From Colocasia esculenta (Eukaryota > Streptophyta > Magnoliopsida > Alismatales > Araceae), in contig CM024753.1 in NCBI GenBank assembly GCA_014218235.1, positions 178,784,348 through 178,848,347 of the forward strand: DNA of 64,000 bases, in the 5' to 3' direction. The position numbers and the translations under genes are program-made. Below are positions 11,187 to 23,700 of this stretch, piece by piece (within the stretch, counting starts at the first letter, position 1; every line of letters begins with the position of its first letter). The notes below the pieces were generated by a model. It was given only the letters and a program-made list of their open reading frames with translations, had not been told where the DNA came from and made no database searches.

Positions 11187-13250
11187 CTACAGACTCAACA
11201 CAAATGTTGAGGCCAATGGAAGGCACATCCACAGAAATAAGATCAAGAAGAATAGGTGAAGAAGATGTCTATGCTTGAGAGGTCTGTGGAGGAGAATAAG
11301 AAAATAAATAGGCACAAATTCAAAAAAGGTCATAGTAGTAATGACAAATGACCTCTTGGACTGAAGGTCAAAGTAGTGATACCCTTTTTGGGTAGAGAAT
11401 ATCCCAGAAAAATTCACGGAATAGATGTAGGAGACAATTTATCATGTCTCGATCCAATAGCATGAAGAAAACACTTACCCCAAATATATGAGGAATAAGA
11501 GAAAAAGAATTGTCATTTGGATATAACCAAGAAAAATGACTATTTTCATTAAGTACCTTGCTCGGTACATGATTAATAAGATAGCATGAGGTAGGAACGG
11601 CATCCTACTAGTAGTAATTGGGAACATTCATGTGAAACGTGAGGGTACAAGTAACCTCAAGTAAGTGTTAGTTCTTCCTTTCAACAACACATTTCGTTGA
11701 GATGTATACGAGCAATATATTTGAATAAAAAATATCAAAGGAAGACTGGACATACTTTTTGGCATTTTCTCTGCAAAGAATTTAAATAGAAATATAAAAT
11801 TGAGTTTTATTTCTAAAAGAAAAGATTTGAAAACATCAAACACATCTAACCTAGATTTCAAAAGAAATAGCCATGTCATTTGTGAAAAATCAACAAAAAA
11901 AAAGTGAAAAAGTAATGGCAACCTAATCTGGAGGTAATTGGAGATGGCTCCCATATGTCAAAGTGAACAAGAAGGGATGGAGCAATGCTCCTTTTATTGT
12001 AACTAGGAGGAAAATAAGTCTCATGGTGTTTTCCAAACTCACAGGCTTGACACCAAATATTATTCATTGAGAAAGAAATAAAAACAACATTATGTAGCCT
12101 AGAGAGAGATGGTTGCCCTAGCCGACAATGCCATTGAAAAGAAGTGTCTGACATAGAGGGCGTGTTATGTTCTTAGAGAGGATCGTCAGCGAGGTAGTAT
12201 AATGTGCCTGACTCATAACTACCACCAATCAGCTTCTTCATCTAGAGGTCTTGAAAAACACAATAGAAAAGATAGAACATCATTGACCAGTGTAAGGAGC
12301 GGGTCAAGGAACTAATGGATAAGACTCCAGTGGAAATTTTGTATTATAAAGAACATCTTATAGGGTTAGAGACTAGGTGTGAACAGCCTTTTTTCCTACA
12401 ACAGAGGTGTAGGAGTCATCTGCGATAGCAACCGGAGAATGTGCATTAGACAAATGCAGAGAAGAGAAAACAAAGTGGCTACTTGTTATATGACAAGAAG
12501 CACTAGAGTCAATAATCTAGGAGGAATTATGGTGAACTACAAAAGCACTACATGATGTGGTGGCATGAAAGGATAAAGTAGATGTAGATGCATCTTTTAA
12601 CCGTCATTAATTGGAATGTGTCGTACTCCACGATAGACATTGTAACTCCTAGATCTTTTAGACAATGGTCCCAATTGTTATTGCATAGAATGCTAAGATG
12701 GCTTGATATTAGGAGATTGAGAATCACTAGAGGCTCTAAGATTTGCAACAGGATGTGGGCACGAGCCACCTTTATCATACTTCTTTCGACAAAAATCTGA
12801 CTGATGTCTCGTCTTGTTATAGTGAACATACAATGAACCATGGTCTTGGCCACACCCGTGACCACGACCTCCAGCCACAAGAGCAGAAGTGCAACCAAAT
12901 TCTCTGGTCTCACTAAATGTAGTCCCATTAATCAACTTCAATTTTGTTCTTACTCCAAGGACACGCGAGTAAACACTCGAACATGTCTGAGACTATCATC
13001 CATTCCAAATGAAAATTTTGCAACAATGAACTCTTTCTTGTACTTTTCCAACTGGGCGACATCAACAACAATAGGTGGGTACATTTTTCAATTCACTCCA
13101 TAGATCCTGAAGTTTAGCAAATATTGAGAAATGAATCTTCCTTCTTGTTTGAAGCTAAAAAATCTTGAATAAATATTATAAATATGAGAGATATTAGGCT
13201 CTATAGAATATATATATTTTTAGAGTATCTCACATCTCTTTAGCAGTTTT
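11187..13250 (-). mobile_element. Ty1/copia retrotransposon remnant (gag-protease-integrase)
   Basis: Read right to left, the order is gag, protease, GAG-pre-integrase, integrase, which is the copia order. Gag (13080-12690) ends in a zinc-knuckle remnant in which the first two cysteines are both tyrosine (YVHYNKTRHQSDFC). Protease near 12530-12400 has IIDSSASCHIT, with the active-site DSG changed to DSS. Pre-integrase near 12154-11990 has WHCRLGQPS, CQAC and GKH, followed by LVHFDIWEPS. Integrase (11954-11640) has TWLFLLKSRLDVF, CRENAKKY (second catalytic Asp replaced by Glu) and VVERKN. A later IFSGYS-type segment (11417-11330) precedes where reverse transcriptase should start, but none is present. 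Frameshifts and stops are frequent, and no LTR was found. It is dead and truncated. Confidence 0.75.
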
Positions 13251-13674
13251 CAAAAAGATAACATTACTAAAAATACTTTACCTCCAAAAAGGAGAAAATA
13301 TTCCTACCTGTAAAATGAGTAGAAATGTTGCTCCGCCTCCGACCTGATTGGTCAAGAGATCGATCTCCACATGCCACTGAGGCGTGGGGCTTGGCTCCCG
13401 ACTAATCAATGTTAGCTTCTAATCTCATTTCTTGTGGAAAGGGAATATAGTTTGTGGATTTAGAGAGAGAGAGAGAGAGTCTATGATGCTCTCCTCCTAT
13501 GTGATGATGTCTATAGGAAAATTACTATGCTCCTCAAAATGAGCTCTCTATATAAAAATAATCTTAAGGAAGATAAAACAGTCACAGCAATGTGAGAAAT
13601 ATCTTACATGGAGGAAAACAAATTCATCTTTTTTAAAATCGAAGTAATTCCATATATAGAACACCTGTAAACAT
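13251..13674. other. Intergenic; nothing supported
   Basis: Mixed AT-rich sequence with a short GA microsatellite at about 13464-13478. No gene, RNA or element boundary was recognised. Confidence 0.5.
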
Positions 13675-13915
13675 AGACGGATCTAGCGTATATCGAGTGG
13701 GTTCATGTGACCTCACTCAAAAAAAAATTCTAGAGTGACCATTCAAATTGAAGATTTGAGAAGATTTTAGATAAGGGGTGACCCCACTGAATTGTCTCAC
13801 TGGGGTCACCCTTTATATATAATATATTTATTTATATTATATATAATATATTATTTATATAAATATTAAAAAATGATTTAAGTGACCCCACTGAACAAAA
13901 TTTTTGCATCCGTCT
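13675..13915. mobile_element. Possible 241-bp foldback/MITE
   Basis: The ends read AGACGGATC at the left and GATCCGTCT-like (CATCCGTCT) at the right, forming an 8-bp inverted repeat. The interior contains long AT palindromic stretches (13818-13868) and repeated GTGACCCCACTGA motifs. A convincing target duplication is not visible, so the superfamily is unassigned. Confidence 0.35.
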
Positions 13916-15139
13916 CTACCTATAAATATTTGATCACCTAAAGGCTCAAATGAAAAGAAGCTTATCCAGGAATTTTTACTGCAAATACAAGATTTTGAAG
14001 GGGCTAAGAAGTAAAGTCAGAGAAAGTGTGATGAAATATGTGGAAACGTTATAGGATGATGATCACCGGCATTTTGGTAGGGGAGATTGGTGATGGGGAA
14101 GGTTTTCACATTGTTGTAATGGCACCTCTCCCAGGCCTCCTCCTGATAGTTTCCTCAACTGCATGGGTTCTCATCTTGTTGAAGTGCCTTCAATGATGTG
14201 GGATCATATCAAAGACCTCATATTTTGAGTCCCCCTTCTGCATCAAGAACTTTGAGGATAATGTAGCTGGCCTCCCAACTTCCCCCCTGTGGTCAAGAAC
14301 ATTTTTGTTTTCAATAAGCTGTCAGGGACCCTCTTGTGCACCCTGCAAATTAAATGCCACAAAAGAGATGGCAGGGAACAAGATGAACATTCACCTTGGG
14401 GTCCATGGGGGTGTCATCACTCACTTAGTCATGACTTCAGAGCATTTCTGTCTGCCATGTTTCATGCTCCTGCAAGGGTGACACTCCCAAGGGTCTAAAG
14501 ATGAATTACACTGAAAGGAGATGCCCTTCTCCCCCCTCAATGCAAAGGAGTCCATTTAATGATCCAATACTCCAAAGAGAGACAGTGCTGCCAACATTCC
14601 ACAGGGGGTTCAACATCAAGGTGGACAGCAGCAACCTTGGCCTTCTTTAATGCTCACCCACCATCATATCCTTGAAGCTTCAAACCCATTTCAAGCAATT
14701 CTGTGTAGATTGAGCTAGTAACCCATACCCTATCCATCAAGAAAAAGAAAAGTAACCCATACCCTGGTTTCCTCCAGGATCTTTTTTTTTCAAGCTATAA
14801 ACTCTGAATCCTGTCTGCACTATGATATTGCTGAAAGTTGATTGTCCAATAGATAGCTTTAATTTGATGATGTGATATTGCATTGTTTGGAATTCCATTT
14901 AAGGTAAGTAACTAGTAGCAGGAAAAAAAAAATTAAATAATCAGTCCATGTTTGGAACAAGACATGGCCTCTGCTCCTACAAAGTGAAAGCAACGATGAG
15001 CTTTCTGCAATGAACGAATCCTAAAGTTCAGGAGATATTGTGCCTTTCCCAAGGTGATGTACTATTCCCTCCAAAAGTACCCGGTTGCTGAGTAAACAAG
15101 GTTATTTGAAAAACAATAATAATCATAAGAAGAAGAAGC
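13916..15139. other. Intergenic; nothing supported
   Basis: About 1.2 kb with no coherent long frame and no recognisable repeat or RNA. The sequence is balanced in composition and contains a poly-T run at 14781 and a poly-A run near 14923. Confidence 0.5.
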
Positions 15140-15156
15140 ATCTTTTTGCAGCACAA

Positions 15157-15423
15157 GAGGACCCCGGTTGGGTCGATCGGTTAGAACTCTTGCTTAAAAA
15201 TAAGAGGTCCCGAATTCGATTTCTGAAGGGGGTTTACCTGATTTACATGTAATCTTCGAGGTGTGTAGATCCGGAGTTTTTCCGATCAAGTGGGGTAAAG
15301 GCAATACGGGTACACGAAAAGTAGGAGCTGTCAAGTCCTGACTTTGGAGTTCACGAACACCAATCCCTAAGCCCACAAAACCACACGGAGCAGGATTTCC
15401 TCGTTACTAAAAAAAAAAAAAAA
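15157..15423 (+). mobile_element. tRNA-derived SINE with 17-bp target-site duplication
   Basis: The body starts with a tRNA-like head. An A-box-like GGTCGATCGGTTAGAAC (about 15171) and a B-box-like GGTCCCGAATTCGATTTC (about 15206) have the spacing of a polymerase III promoter. A tRNA-unrelated body follows and ends in an A16 tail (to 15423). Direct copies of ATCTTTTTGCAGCACAA flank it exactly at 15140-15156 and 15424-15440. Head, tail and duplication together make this a retroposed SINE rather than a tRNA gene. About 267 bp is a normal plant SINE size. Confidence 0.92.
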
Positions 15424-15440
15424 ATCTTTTTGCAGCACAA

Positions 15441-16608
15441 TCCGGTGATAAATCTTTCATCATATGATCATATTCTTACTAGATTCTTTCTTTCTTCCTT
15501 CCTTCCTTGATTGGACTGCAAGAGCCTTTTTGTCTCCGAAACACCGTTTTCTCGTGCAGACAGAGATTTGTAAAAATGACCAAGTTCTGTTGTCCGGTTA
15601 TCTTTCAATCAAAGGTGAACTCCAAACACTTACTTTTCTCTCGATGTTTTGCCGTACCATGGGGTAACTTGAAGCATGATTGAATTATAAATTGTACAAT
15701 ATACCCAATACATGAGAAAACTGAGGCACCTGCCATATTGGCCTCGATGGGCCTGGTGGGCTGCGGTAGTTGGGCTTTTGGGGCGATTTTGGTAGGGTGG
15801 GCTGCGTGCTCTCTCGGCTCACCCGTCCACGGCCAAGATCGACGTAGCCAGTGAACAGCTACTGCAAGAATTTTTTGGCAAAAACTACGAGGACTTCTTA
15901 AAAAAATCGTGTTTTATGAGTATGTCATGAACCTAGATGAGCATAGATAAGAGTAGCTTAGATTTAGAGGTCGTTTGTTGTGCCTTGGATTGTCGTAAAG
16001 GAATTTTGTAGCATTAATCCACTCCGTAGTTATATATGCTAAGCTAATCCATTTTTTGTCTGATAGCTAATTAAATTAATGTTTCCAGAGTATTAGCTTG
16101 ATAAATGTATAGAGCTACGTTAGCATATATAACTGATGTGAATATGCTTACTCATTCCACGGATCACTTGGTTTCGGACTTGATTTTGTTATTAAAATAA
16201 GCATATCGAGGTTGAAAGTTTCAAAAGCGTACGCAGCTCATTCCTTCCACATCTCCATTCTCCAAGTTATGATGGAGATGTGGGGAACCGGTCTCATGTT
16301 TCGTTCTTTTTTGACCTTCGCATTTTCTTGCTCCTTTTATTCAAATGACTATATATATATATATATATGACTAGATTACTTTGTCAAACCAGCGGCTGAT
16401 TTTAGTGTAGCACTTTCGTGGTTTTTGTTCACGTACATATATCTCTTACATAAAACACGAATTTCCTTTTTGTGGTTTTTTGAAGGGAGATTATGCAAAC
16501 CCTCACGTGGTAAAGTGCGTTTTAGCCATCGACTTGAAAAGGGCAAATCACATATAATTTTGTCTAGATCTCTGTGAGTTAAATCTGATATCCTCTCGTA
16601 CAAACTTA
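15441..16608. other. Intergenic; nothing supported
   Basis: No gene, RNA or element recognised. A TA microsatellite lies at 16351-16368. A GC-rich patch at 15740-15840 has no motif that I can place. Confidence 0.5.
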
Positions 16609-16613
16609 AGACC

Positions 16614-17434
16614 TGTGAGGGCGTTTTCCTGTTTGTGCCTGAACCAAACGGACCTCCACTGAGAAGAGGGAAGACGGTCGCCGGTAGCGAACGAAGGCCT
16701 GCAAAATCAGAACTGGATCAGGAGGGCCCGGTTGAAGAACCGGGGAGAACTCTCCGATGTCTAAGTTAGTGAACTGTCGAGAGACTTGAGGAAGGAAGGT
16801 TTCAGTAGTATACTGTACTGTGCGCAAGAGTGTGTGTTTTGATATGGTGTTTACCTGGACCCTTTATAGGCGAAGGTGCAGAGGGGGTGGGACGGTACGT
16901 CCCCTAATGTAACCGGAAAGAACGCACTGGTTGGCACCTTTGGCGAGGAGTTACGTGTCCAGGCATCCGTTGAGGGGGCCTACAGTTAATGCATCATTTG
17001 ATCATGGGGCACACACGATGCAGCCGTTGTAACCGTCGCAAAGAGGTGGAGAGCTGTCTGGAGGCTCCTGGGCAGAGGATACCGAGCAGGTAACCTATTC
17101 GGTAGGCTGAACCAGGCGCTCGGTGACTGCCTTTGCTCGTCGGCCGAACTGGCTGTTCGGTGACTGGTACCCGGGCACTATTGCTGCCGGCGAGTCCAAG
17201 GCATGCTTCCTGCAAGGTCTGTTCGGTAGATAGGGCATGGACCGAACAGGATGTGGGGCGTCCGGAGACCACCCCTAATATCCTGGGGGCGCTTAGGAGT
17301 AGAGACCGTCCTCGAGATTTTCAAGCTTCTCCCGAGGACACGTGTTGCCCCGTCGAAGGGCCGCGCCCATCTGTAGGATGACGATGGGCCATAATGGGCC
17401 TCGCGGGCTTAGGTGGCTAAAAGTAGCCACCACA
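16614..17434 (-). repeat. 3' LTR of the Tat element
   Basis: It runs TGTGAGGGCG … CCACCACA on the + strand and matches 26218-27038 over its full length without an obvious indel. TATA-like CTTTATAGGCG at 16861 is kept in both LTRs. On the + strand it lies just upstream of the antisense gene. Confidence 0.95.
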
Positions 17435-17448
17435 CTTGTCCCCCACGC
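17435..17448 (-). other. Polypurine tract of the Tat element
   Basis: Next to the inner edge of the 3' LTR the minus strand reads GCGTGGGGGACAAG, a purine-rich run in the position required for plus-strand DNA priming. Confidence 0.7.
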
Positions 17449-17708
17449 CCTCGAGTTGGCTCGGGAACCGAAGCGCTTGAGGGCGGAAGTCTGCTCGAAC
17501 GTCTTTCTATCATTTAATGCGATGCCGACCTCGGACGTGTGAACAGCGGCGAGGCGATGTCGTTCGATGCTCCTCCTCGAGGTTAGAGGAAATCTCATGA
17601 TGAAAAAGGCGACGTGTCAAGCTAGGGGCTTCGCGCGGTACGCCCGAACGTTCACTTGGAGCGGGGGAAGCGTCGTTTTGGCTCCTCGAATTTCGTGCCT
17701 CCTTTTCC

Positions 17709-17716
17709 TTATAAGG
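17709..17716 (+). promoter_or_regulatory. TATA-like box of the antisense gene
   Basis: TTATAAGG lies about 140 bp before the ATG at 17856, in a GC-rich stretch between the 3' LTR and the gene. It could give the antisense gene its own promoter. Inferred from position and sequence only. Confidence 0.45.
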
Positions 17717-17855
17717 AAGAGGAGGGGTGAAGGCGGGAGTCCGCGCCTTTAACCTTATTCGAAAAAAGCTCGCTTGCCCCCCAAGTCTTCTCATCATCTT
17801 CTTCCTCGTGTTCTTCCACTGTCTCATTCGTTTGTCGTTTCTGTTGTTTCCGGCG

Positions 17856-20265
17856 ATGGCGTCCAAGGGGAAAGCTACCGTGGTTGCCAAAGTGAGCGGC
17901 ATGACGTCGGCGGGAGCTCGAGGGCCAAAGTGCTGCCACTACAAAGGCCTTCAGGAACGATTTCGGATCAGCGGTGATTACGAAATCGTCATGGCAAAGG
18001 AGGAGGAGTCACACCTAGTGAACAAACCAGGCTGCTTCGCCCTCTGCGTCGACCACATGGAAGTAGGGTTTCGGCTGCAGTTGCTGGAAGTGGCGAAGGA
18101 CAGATGGGGGATCGCGCCCATCTAGCTCACGCCCAACTCTGGAGGACAATCTGCATCTTCTGCATCGTCTGCAGACTCCAGCAAGTTCGCGGCTCGGCAG
18201 AGGTCTTCCGGGCTCAGTTCACCCTCACGGCCTCACCAACAGGGTTCAGCGTCTACTACACCAAGCATCGCGCAGACAGGATGCAGATTACTCTATCGAA
18301 GAAGCACTCCAACAACAAGGGTTGGGTGCACCGACTCTTCTTCATCAGGCGTCGCGACGATGCGCCGGAGTTCGGGTTTCCGACCAGAGTCCAGACGCCG
18401 AGGAAGGATGCTTATCCCTTCCTGATCCAAGACGAGGCGAAAGCCTCAGATAGCTTGAACCGGGCTTTCGTGAGGAATGGAGACGGCTATCTGACGGAGT
18501 TCGGGCTTGTTAAGCATGGTTCGAGCCGACCATGGAGTAAGTACCCGAACACGCCTTGTTCGTAATTTTGTTTGGGTGACTGATTTCTGACTACAGCATC
18601 TCTCTTCTTCTTCTTGCAGGTGCAGAGGAGATAGCCGCTGGTCGGGACCAGGAGGCTATGGAGGACTACGCAGAGAAGATCGTTGTCACTGCCCACATGG
18701 TGTTCGAGGGCGATGATATTGCCACAGTTGTTAGGATTCCTACTGCGGTGAGGATTCCTACTGCAGTAACAACCGCAGCCACGGCGCCAAGCCTCGCCAT
18801 GGGGCACCCCGTGACTAGTCTGCGGGTCCCCGAGGAGAGGCCCAAAAAGATCTGGCTGAAGAAGAAGGCCGCAAAAGCGGCGGTGCAACCCCTGATCGAA
18901 GAAGGGGAAGTAGCAGGCCAGCCTCAGGCCAAGAAGAAGAGGAAGCTGAAAAAGGCCATGCAGCAAGTGGCCGAAGATGAGGCCGAAGAGGAGGATGCCG
19001 AAGAGGAAGTTCCCCCCCCTTGCTGTGCGAAAGAGGCATAAGGCCGAAAGGACGGTCGAGCAGGCCAATCCGCAAACAAGGCCCTTATCAAGGGAAGGGG
19101 TCTACTCTGAGTTCGGACTCATCATGGTGAGCGACGGGTCCGAGAGCTCCGTTGGGGAGCAAGTAAGGGCGTCGACGCCCCAAGGCCTCGCTGAAGAGAG
19201 AACATAAGAGGATGCCACGACGGGGGCTTCAAACACTGCCGCCGCCAAGCATACAATGGTGGACGGCGAAGCCATCGCCACCCAAGGACCGGCTTCCAGA
19301 GGGGCTAACAAGGTGGCCCATGAGGTGGGCTTGCCTGAGGAGAGCGCGACCCACAATCCCCCCACTGCAGCATCAGTTGAGATCCCAACGCAAACGACTG
19401 CTGTGGGTTCTCATGAGGCCGAGGGGATGGTCGAGACCGAGGAGGGAGGACCTAAGGGGCCCCCTGCCCCCACGAAAAGCACAGAGAGGGCGACTGCGGC
19501 GGGCGTCTTTGAGGCGGTCGGAGGGGAGGAGATTGTCACTGGGCAGATCGACGCCACTGCAGAGGCCCGAACTGCTCCGAAGATGATCGCCTTCCGCTGT
19601 CGAAATTGCTGAAGGCGAAGGCCCCATTGCCACATTCGGTGTCAGCACTGGAGGTAGCCCTGAAGCGCTTCAAAGGAAGTACAGCCAGGGACCTCCCCCC
19701 GCGTCCCTCTGCATCACAACTGAAAGTGCTGGCGCGATGCCAGGGGTTGAGTCCGGAGGATACTCCCGAAGGCTCAGAGGAAGTCTACCGGGCAAGGAGC
19801 CGCACCGAGGAGGAGACCGAAGAGGACGTCGACGTAGAAGCGCTATCGGCTAGCATTTTATAATCGATGGTCGTGCTGAAGCAGCTTGCCATGCAAGGCC
19901 GAAACCACAAGCAGATGTGGGAGGCTAAATATGCATTCCGCAAGGAGCTCAAAGCGCAACACCAAGCCCAGCGAGCAGCGCCACAGAAAGAAGTGGAAAC
20001 CTTGCGAACGGCGTTGCGTGCCTCCGAGCTGGATCGGGAGGTTGCTCGGGCGGAGAAAGAGGCGCTCTCTAAGGTGCTGGTCGAAGCCAAGGCACGTGGT
20101 GTCACTGAATACAAAGCAGGTCCCGACTTCAAGGAAGACTTGGAGCAATACGGCACGCTTTGTTACAAGATAGGCCTTGGCGCTGGAGAGGAGCGCAAAC
20201 GGTCTCTGGCCACCAACAAGTACGCTCGTGAGGCCTTTGAAGCTGCCCTCCTGGAATGCCGATGA
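17856..20265 (+). pseudogene. Spliced antisense extra gene of the Tat element (PF04195-like protein with coiled coil)
   Basis: This gene lies opposite to gag-pol, between integrase and the 3' LTR. It starts MASKGKATVV at 17856. The N-terminal part carries RFRISGDYEIV, NKPGCFALCVDHMEVGFRLQ and GIAP followed by QLWRTICIF, the pattern of the plant 'putative gypsy-type transposon' domain (PF04195). A canonical intron (18537-18619) joins exons in phase 1. The middle is acidic and Ala/Lys-rich. The C-terminal third (about 19870-20265) is a charged, heptad-like segment ending YAREAFEAALLECR. Lesions: TAG at 18123, a one-base loss near 18141, an extra C in the C8 run at 19012-19019, TAA at 19205, a shift near 19580 and TAA at 19861. 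Extra ORFs, including antisense ones, are known in Tat-lineage elements; their function is unknown. Confidence 0.75.
18537..18619 (+). other. Intron in the antisense gene
   Basis: The donor GTAAGTACC follows ATGGA, and the acceptor is a pyrimidine run CTTCTTCTTCTTGCAG. Removing the 83 nt joins TGG A|GT GCA GAG in one frame, linking two otherwise separate open frames. This shows the + strand was a spliced polymerase II transcript at some time. Confidence 0.8.
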
Positions 20266-20745
20266 CGGACTCAGGACTCGCACCTGGACGGAGTGCATTT
20301 CGCGCACTTCCAGTCAGGGCGGATGTCCTCCGGAGGTGGCGACGCCGGTCCTTCCAGGCAGGTGTCGTGACCGTTCCTGCTTTTGTCCTTCCCCTTTTTT
20401 TATGTAGCTCGGTGCCAACGAGCTTTTGTAAAAAGAATCCGAATAGCATTCCCTCTTTTTTGAGTTTATGAGTGGCTTCACTTTTTCTATCTTCATTCCC
20501 TTATACTTGTTCTGTCCGAATTGGAATTCGTCGGTCGTTTAAGAGGGTTCGCAATTACCGCGCAGGTCGCTTGGAACTAAAAAATGGTTCCGACCAGGGG
20601 TGTATGCAGAACACCTTTTTACTTGGAGGTACCGCCCTATCCTTTTGAGCTGAAAAAGCTTTAAGCAAGGATTCTTTTTTTGAGACCTTCTCAAGCCGAC
20701 CAAAAGAACGGGAAGAAGAGAAGTAGGATGTCGAATAGGAGGCTT
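20266..20745. other. Spacer between convergent pol and antisense gene
   Basis: Noncoding 480 bp where gag-pol (minus) and the antisense gene (plus) converge. It contains T-rich runs (20393-20401, 20455-20461) but no clear AATAAA. It probably holds both 3' ends, which is inference. Confidence 0.5.
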
Positions 20746-23700
20746 TCATAGGTAGTAAGTCTTTAAGTTAGACACAGGCCAGGTTCTGGGTATGGCTTCG
20801 CCACTAGGAGTAGTTAGCTTGTAAGAGCCTTTGTCGAGGACCTGAATGACCTGGTAAGGTCCTTCCCATTTGGGGGCGAGTTTGCCAATTGCCTTTCTGA
20901 GATCAGATGTCGAGCAGCGACGGAGGACTAGGTCACCTTCGAAGAAGCGCCATTCCTGAACTCGGGCATTATAGTATTGCGCGAGCCGTTGCTGATAGAA
21001 GATCGTATGCAGACGTCACCTTGATGTTCACCGAGCATATCTAGGTTCTTCGTAATGCACGGTTGTTGGCAGCTTCGTCGAAGTGAGTCGTCTGGATGGT
21101 TGCGAGAGCCACCTCCAAGGGCACAATGGCTTCAGAGCCGTAAGCCAAATGAAAGGGAGTCTCACCGGTAGCCAATCGTGCCGTTGTTCGGTGGCGCCAC
21201 AAAACGTTAGGGAGCTCGTCAATCCAGGAACCTCCTGCAACTTCTACCCTTGTATGTATCACGTGTAGCAGTGTCCGGTTGACGTTTTCGACCAAACCGT
21301 TAGCTTAGGGATGTGCTACCGAGGTGAAGTGATTGTAGATGTCGAGCTCAGAGCACTTCTACTTAAAGAAGGTGCTGTCAAACTACTTCCCGTTGTCAGA
21401 AGTGATCACCCTTGGAATGCCAAACTGGCAGAGGATGTTCTTCCATACGAACTTCCACGCAGCTCGCTTGGTGATCGTGGTAACGGGTTCTGCTTCGATC
21501 CACTTGGTGAAGTAGTCGATAGCCACGAACAGAAACTTCTTTCGTCCTTGGGCCTCCGGGAAGGGACCCAAAATGTCAATGTCCCACCTAGCGAAAGGGC
21601 GAGGTTCGAACAGGGTATGAAGTTGCTCGGCGGGCTGCTTGATAAGCTGCCCGAACTTCTGGCATTCCGGGCACCTTCTAACAAAGGACAGGCAGTCCTT
21701 TTGCAGAGAAGGCCACCAGAATCCTACTTGGATAATGCTATGCGCCAGTGTTCTGCCCCCCAAGTGGCTTCCGCACAACCCCTCGTGAACCTCTTCAGTA
21801 GCCGAAAGTGCCTCTTCGGGACTGAGGCATCGTAAGAGAGGCCTTGAAAGGGATCGTCAGTACAATTTGCCTTCAATGAGGGTGAACCTCTGGGAACTCA
21901 GTCTAATCTTTCGAGCTTCGCCTTGGTCAGGTGGAAGCTCCCCTCGAAGTAGATAGGCCAGGAGAGGGTCCATCCAGCTCGGAGCCGGAGGGCCAGACTC
22001 CACGGCTGCTATATCCACCTCGGTGCTTGGTGAAGCTAGCTCTTCTATGAATATGGAGCGAGAAGGGGCGATGTCACCTGAAGACGCCAACTTAGCAAGT
22101 GCATCGGCTCACGCATTCTGCTCCCGTGGCACGTGTATCACTTCGAAATAGAGGAGACCCTCTGCTCGGCTTTTGACCTGCTAGAGGTATTGTGCCATGC
22201 GGGGCTCCCTTGCCTCGAAGTGTCCATTCACCTGGATGGCGACCAATTGCGAATCATTGAAGACCCGCAGTCTAAACGCTCCAAGGTGCCTAGCCATTCG
22301 GATTTCAGACAGCAATGCTTCGTATTCGGATACGTTATTGGAGGCCGCAAAGCGGAACCTAAGGGCGTATTGAACTCTAAACCCCCCGGAGAGGTGAGGA
22401 CCAGGCCTGCTCCGCTCCCTGTGATGCAAGAGGACCCATCCACGTAGAGCTCCCATGGGGGCTCGTCGGCCAATGGAGGGTCCTGCTCGGTAGAGAGAGT
22501 ACATTCCGCGACAAAGTCGGTCAACACTTGTGCCTTGATGGCCATCCTCGGATGGTAGCTGATGTCGAACTCTCCTAGCTCGATAGCCCATTTGATGAGC
22601 CTGCCGAAAGCCTCTGGCCGCTGAAGTATGAGCTTCAACGGCTGATCAGTAAGAACTGTAATGGAGTGGGCCTGAAAGTAAGGCCTAAGCTTCCGTGCGG
22701 CTGTGACCAGACAAGTTTCTCTGCTCCGGGGTACCTCCTTTAAGTTTCCTGAAGGACCCTACTGATGTAGTAGACTGGTCGCTGGGCCGCCGCCTCTTCT
22801 CTGACCAGCACTGCACTAATGGAGTGTTCAGTGACCGAAAGGTACATGAACAAAGGTTCTCTGAGCACAAGCTTTTGAGAGAACAGGTGGGGCCGCTAAG
22901 TATGCCTTCAGCTCGGTGAAGGCAGCTTCGCAATCTTCTGTCCACCGTATATGCCCCTCTTGCTGTGAGGATCCTTTAGGGCCTCGCAGCAATTTGAAGA
23001 AACTGAGGATTCTTTCCGCTGCTCGGGACATGAACTGGTTGAGTGCGGCGAGGCGTTCAGTGAGGCGCTGGACGTCACGCACTGTCTTGGGACTGGCCAT
23101 CTCAAGTATGGCTTGGATCTTTTCGGGGTTGGCCTCTATTCTCCTGTTTGAGACGAGGAAGCCGAGGAACTTACCCGAGCGTACTCCAAACGCACACTTG
23201 GTTGGGTTAAGCTTCATGTTGTACTTCCGCAAAGTTGCGAAAGTCTCTACGAGGTCGGAGATGTGGTCAGTGCTCGGAAGCGTTTTGACCAGCATATCGT
23301 CGACGTAGACCTTTATATTGTGCCCGATCTGCTGCTCGAACATCTTATTGACCAACCGCTGGTACGTCGCACCTGCGTTCTTCAGACCAAAGGGCATTCT
23401 GGTGAAGCAGTATAAGCCCAAGTCGGTGACGAACGTAGTGGCGTCTTGGTCTGGGGGATGCATGCTGATCTGGTGGTACCCAAAATACGCATCCAGGAAG
23501 CTGAGGAGCTCATGCCTGGACGTGGCATCTACCAGCTGGTCAATGCGCGGCGGAGGGAAGTTGTCCTTGGGCGTAGCCTTGTTAAGATCTTTGTAGTCCA
23601 CACATACGCGCCATTTTCCATTGGCCTTTCGTACGAGGACCACATTGGAGATCCACCTCGGGTAGTGGGCTTCCCGGAGGAGCCCTGCTATTCGGCTTTT

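Noticed and set aside
15157..15235. tRNA gene
   Set aside because: A and B boxes are present but the acceptor stem does not close and the unit has a long body, A tail and flanking duplication: a SINE.
18487..19075. Long minus-strand open frames opposite the antisense gene
   Set aside because: Shadow frames of the + strand coding sequence; no motif, and they lie in the gag-pol 3' untranslated zone.
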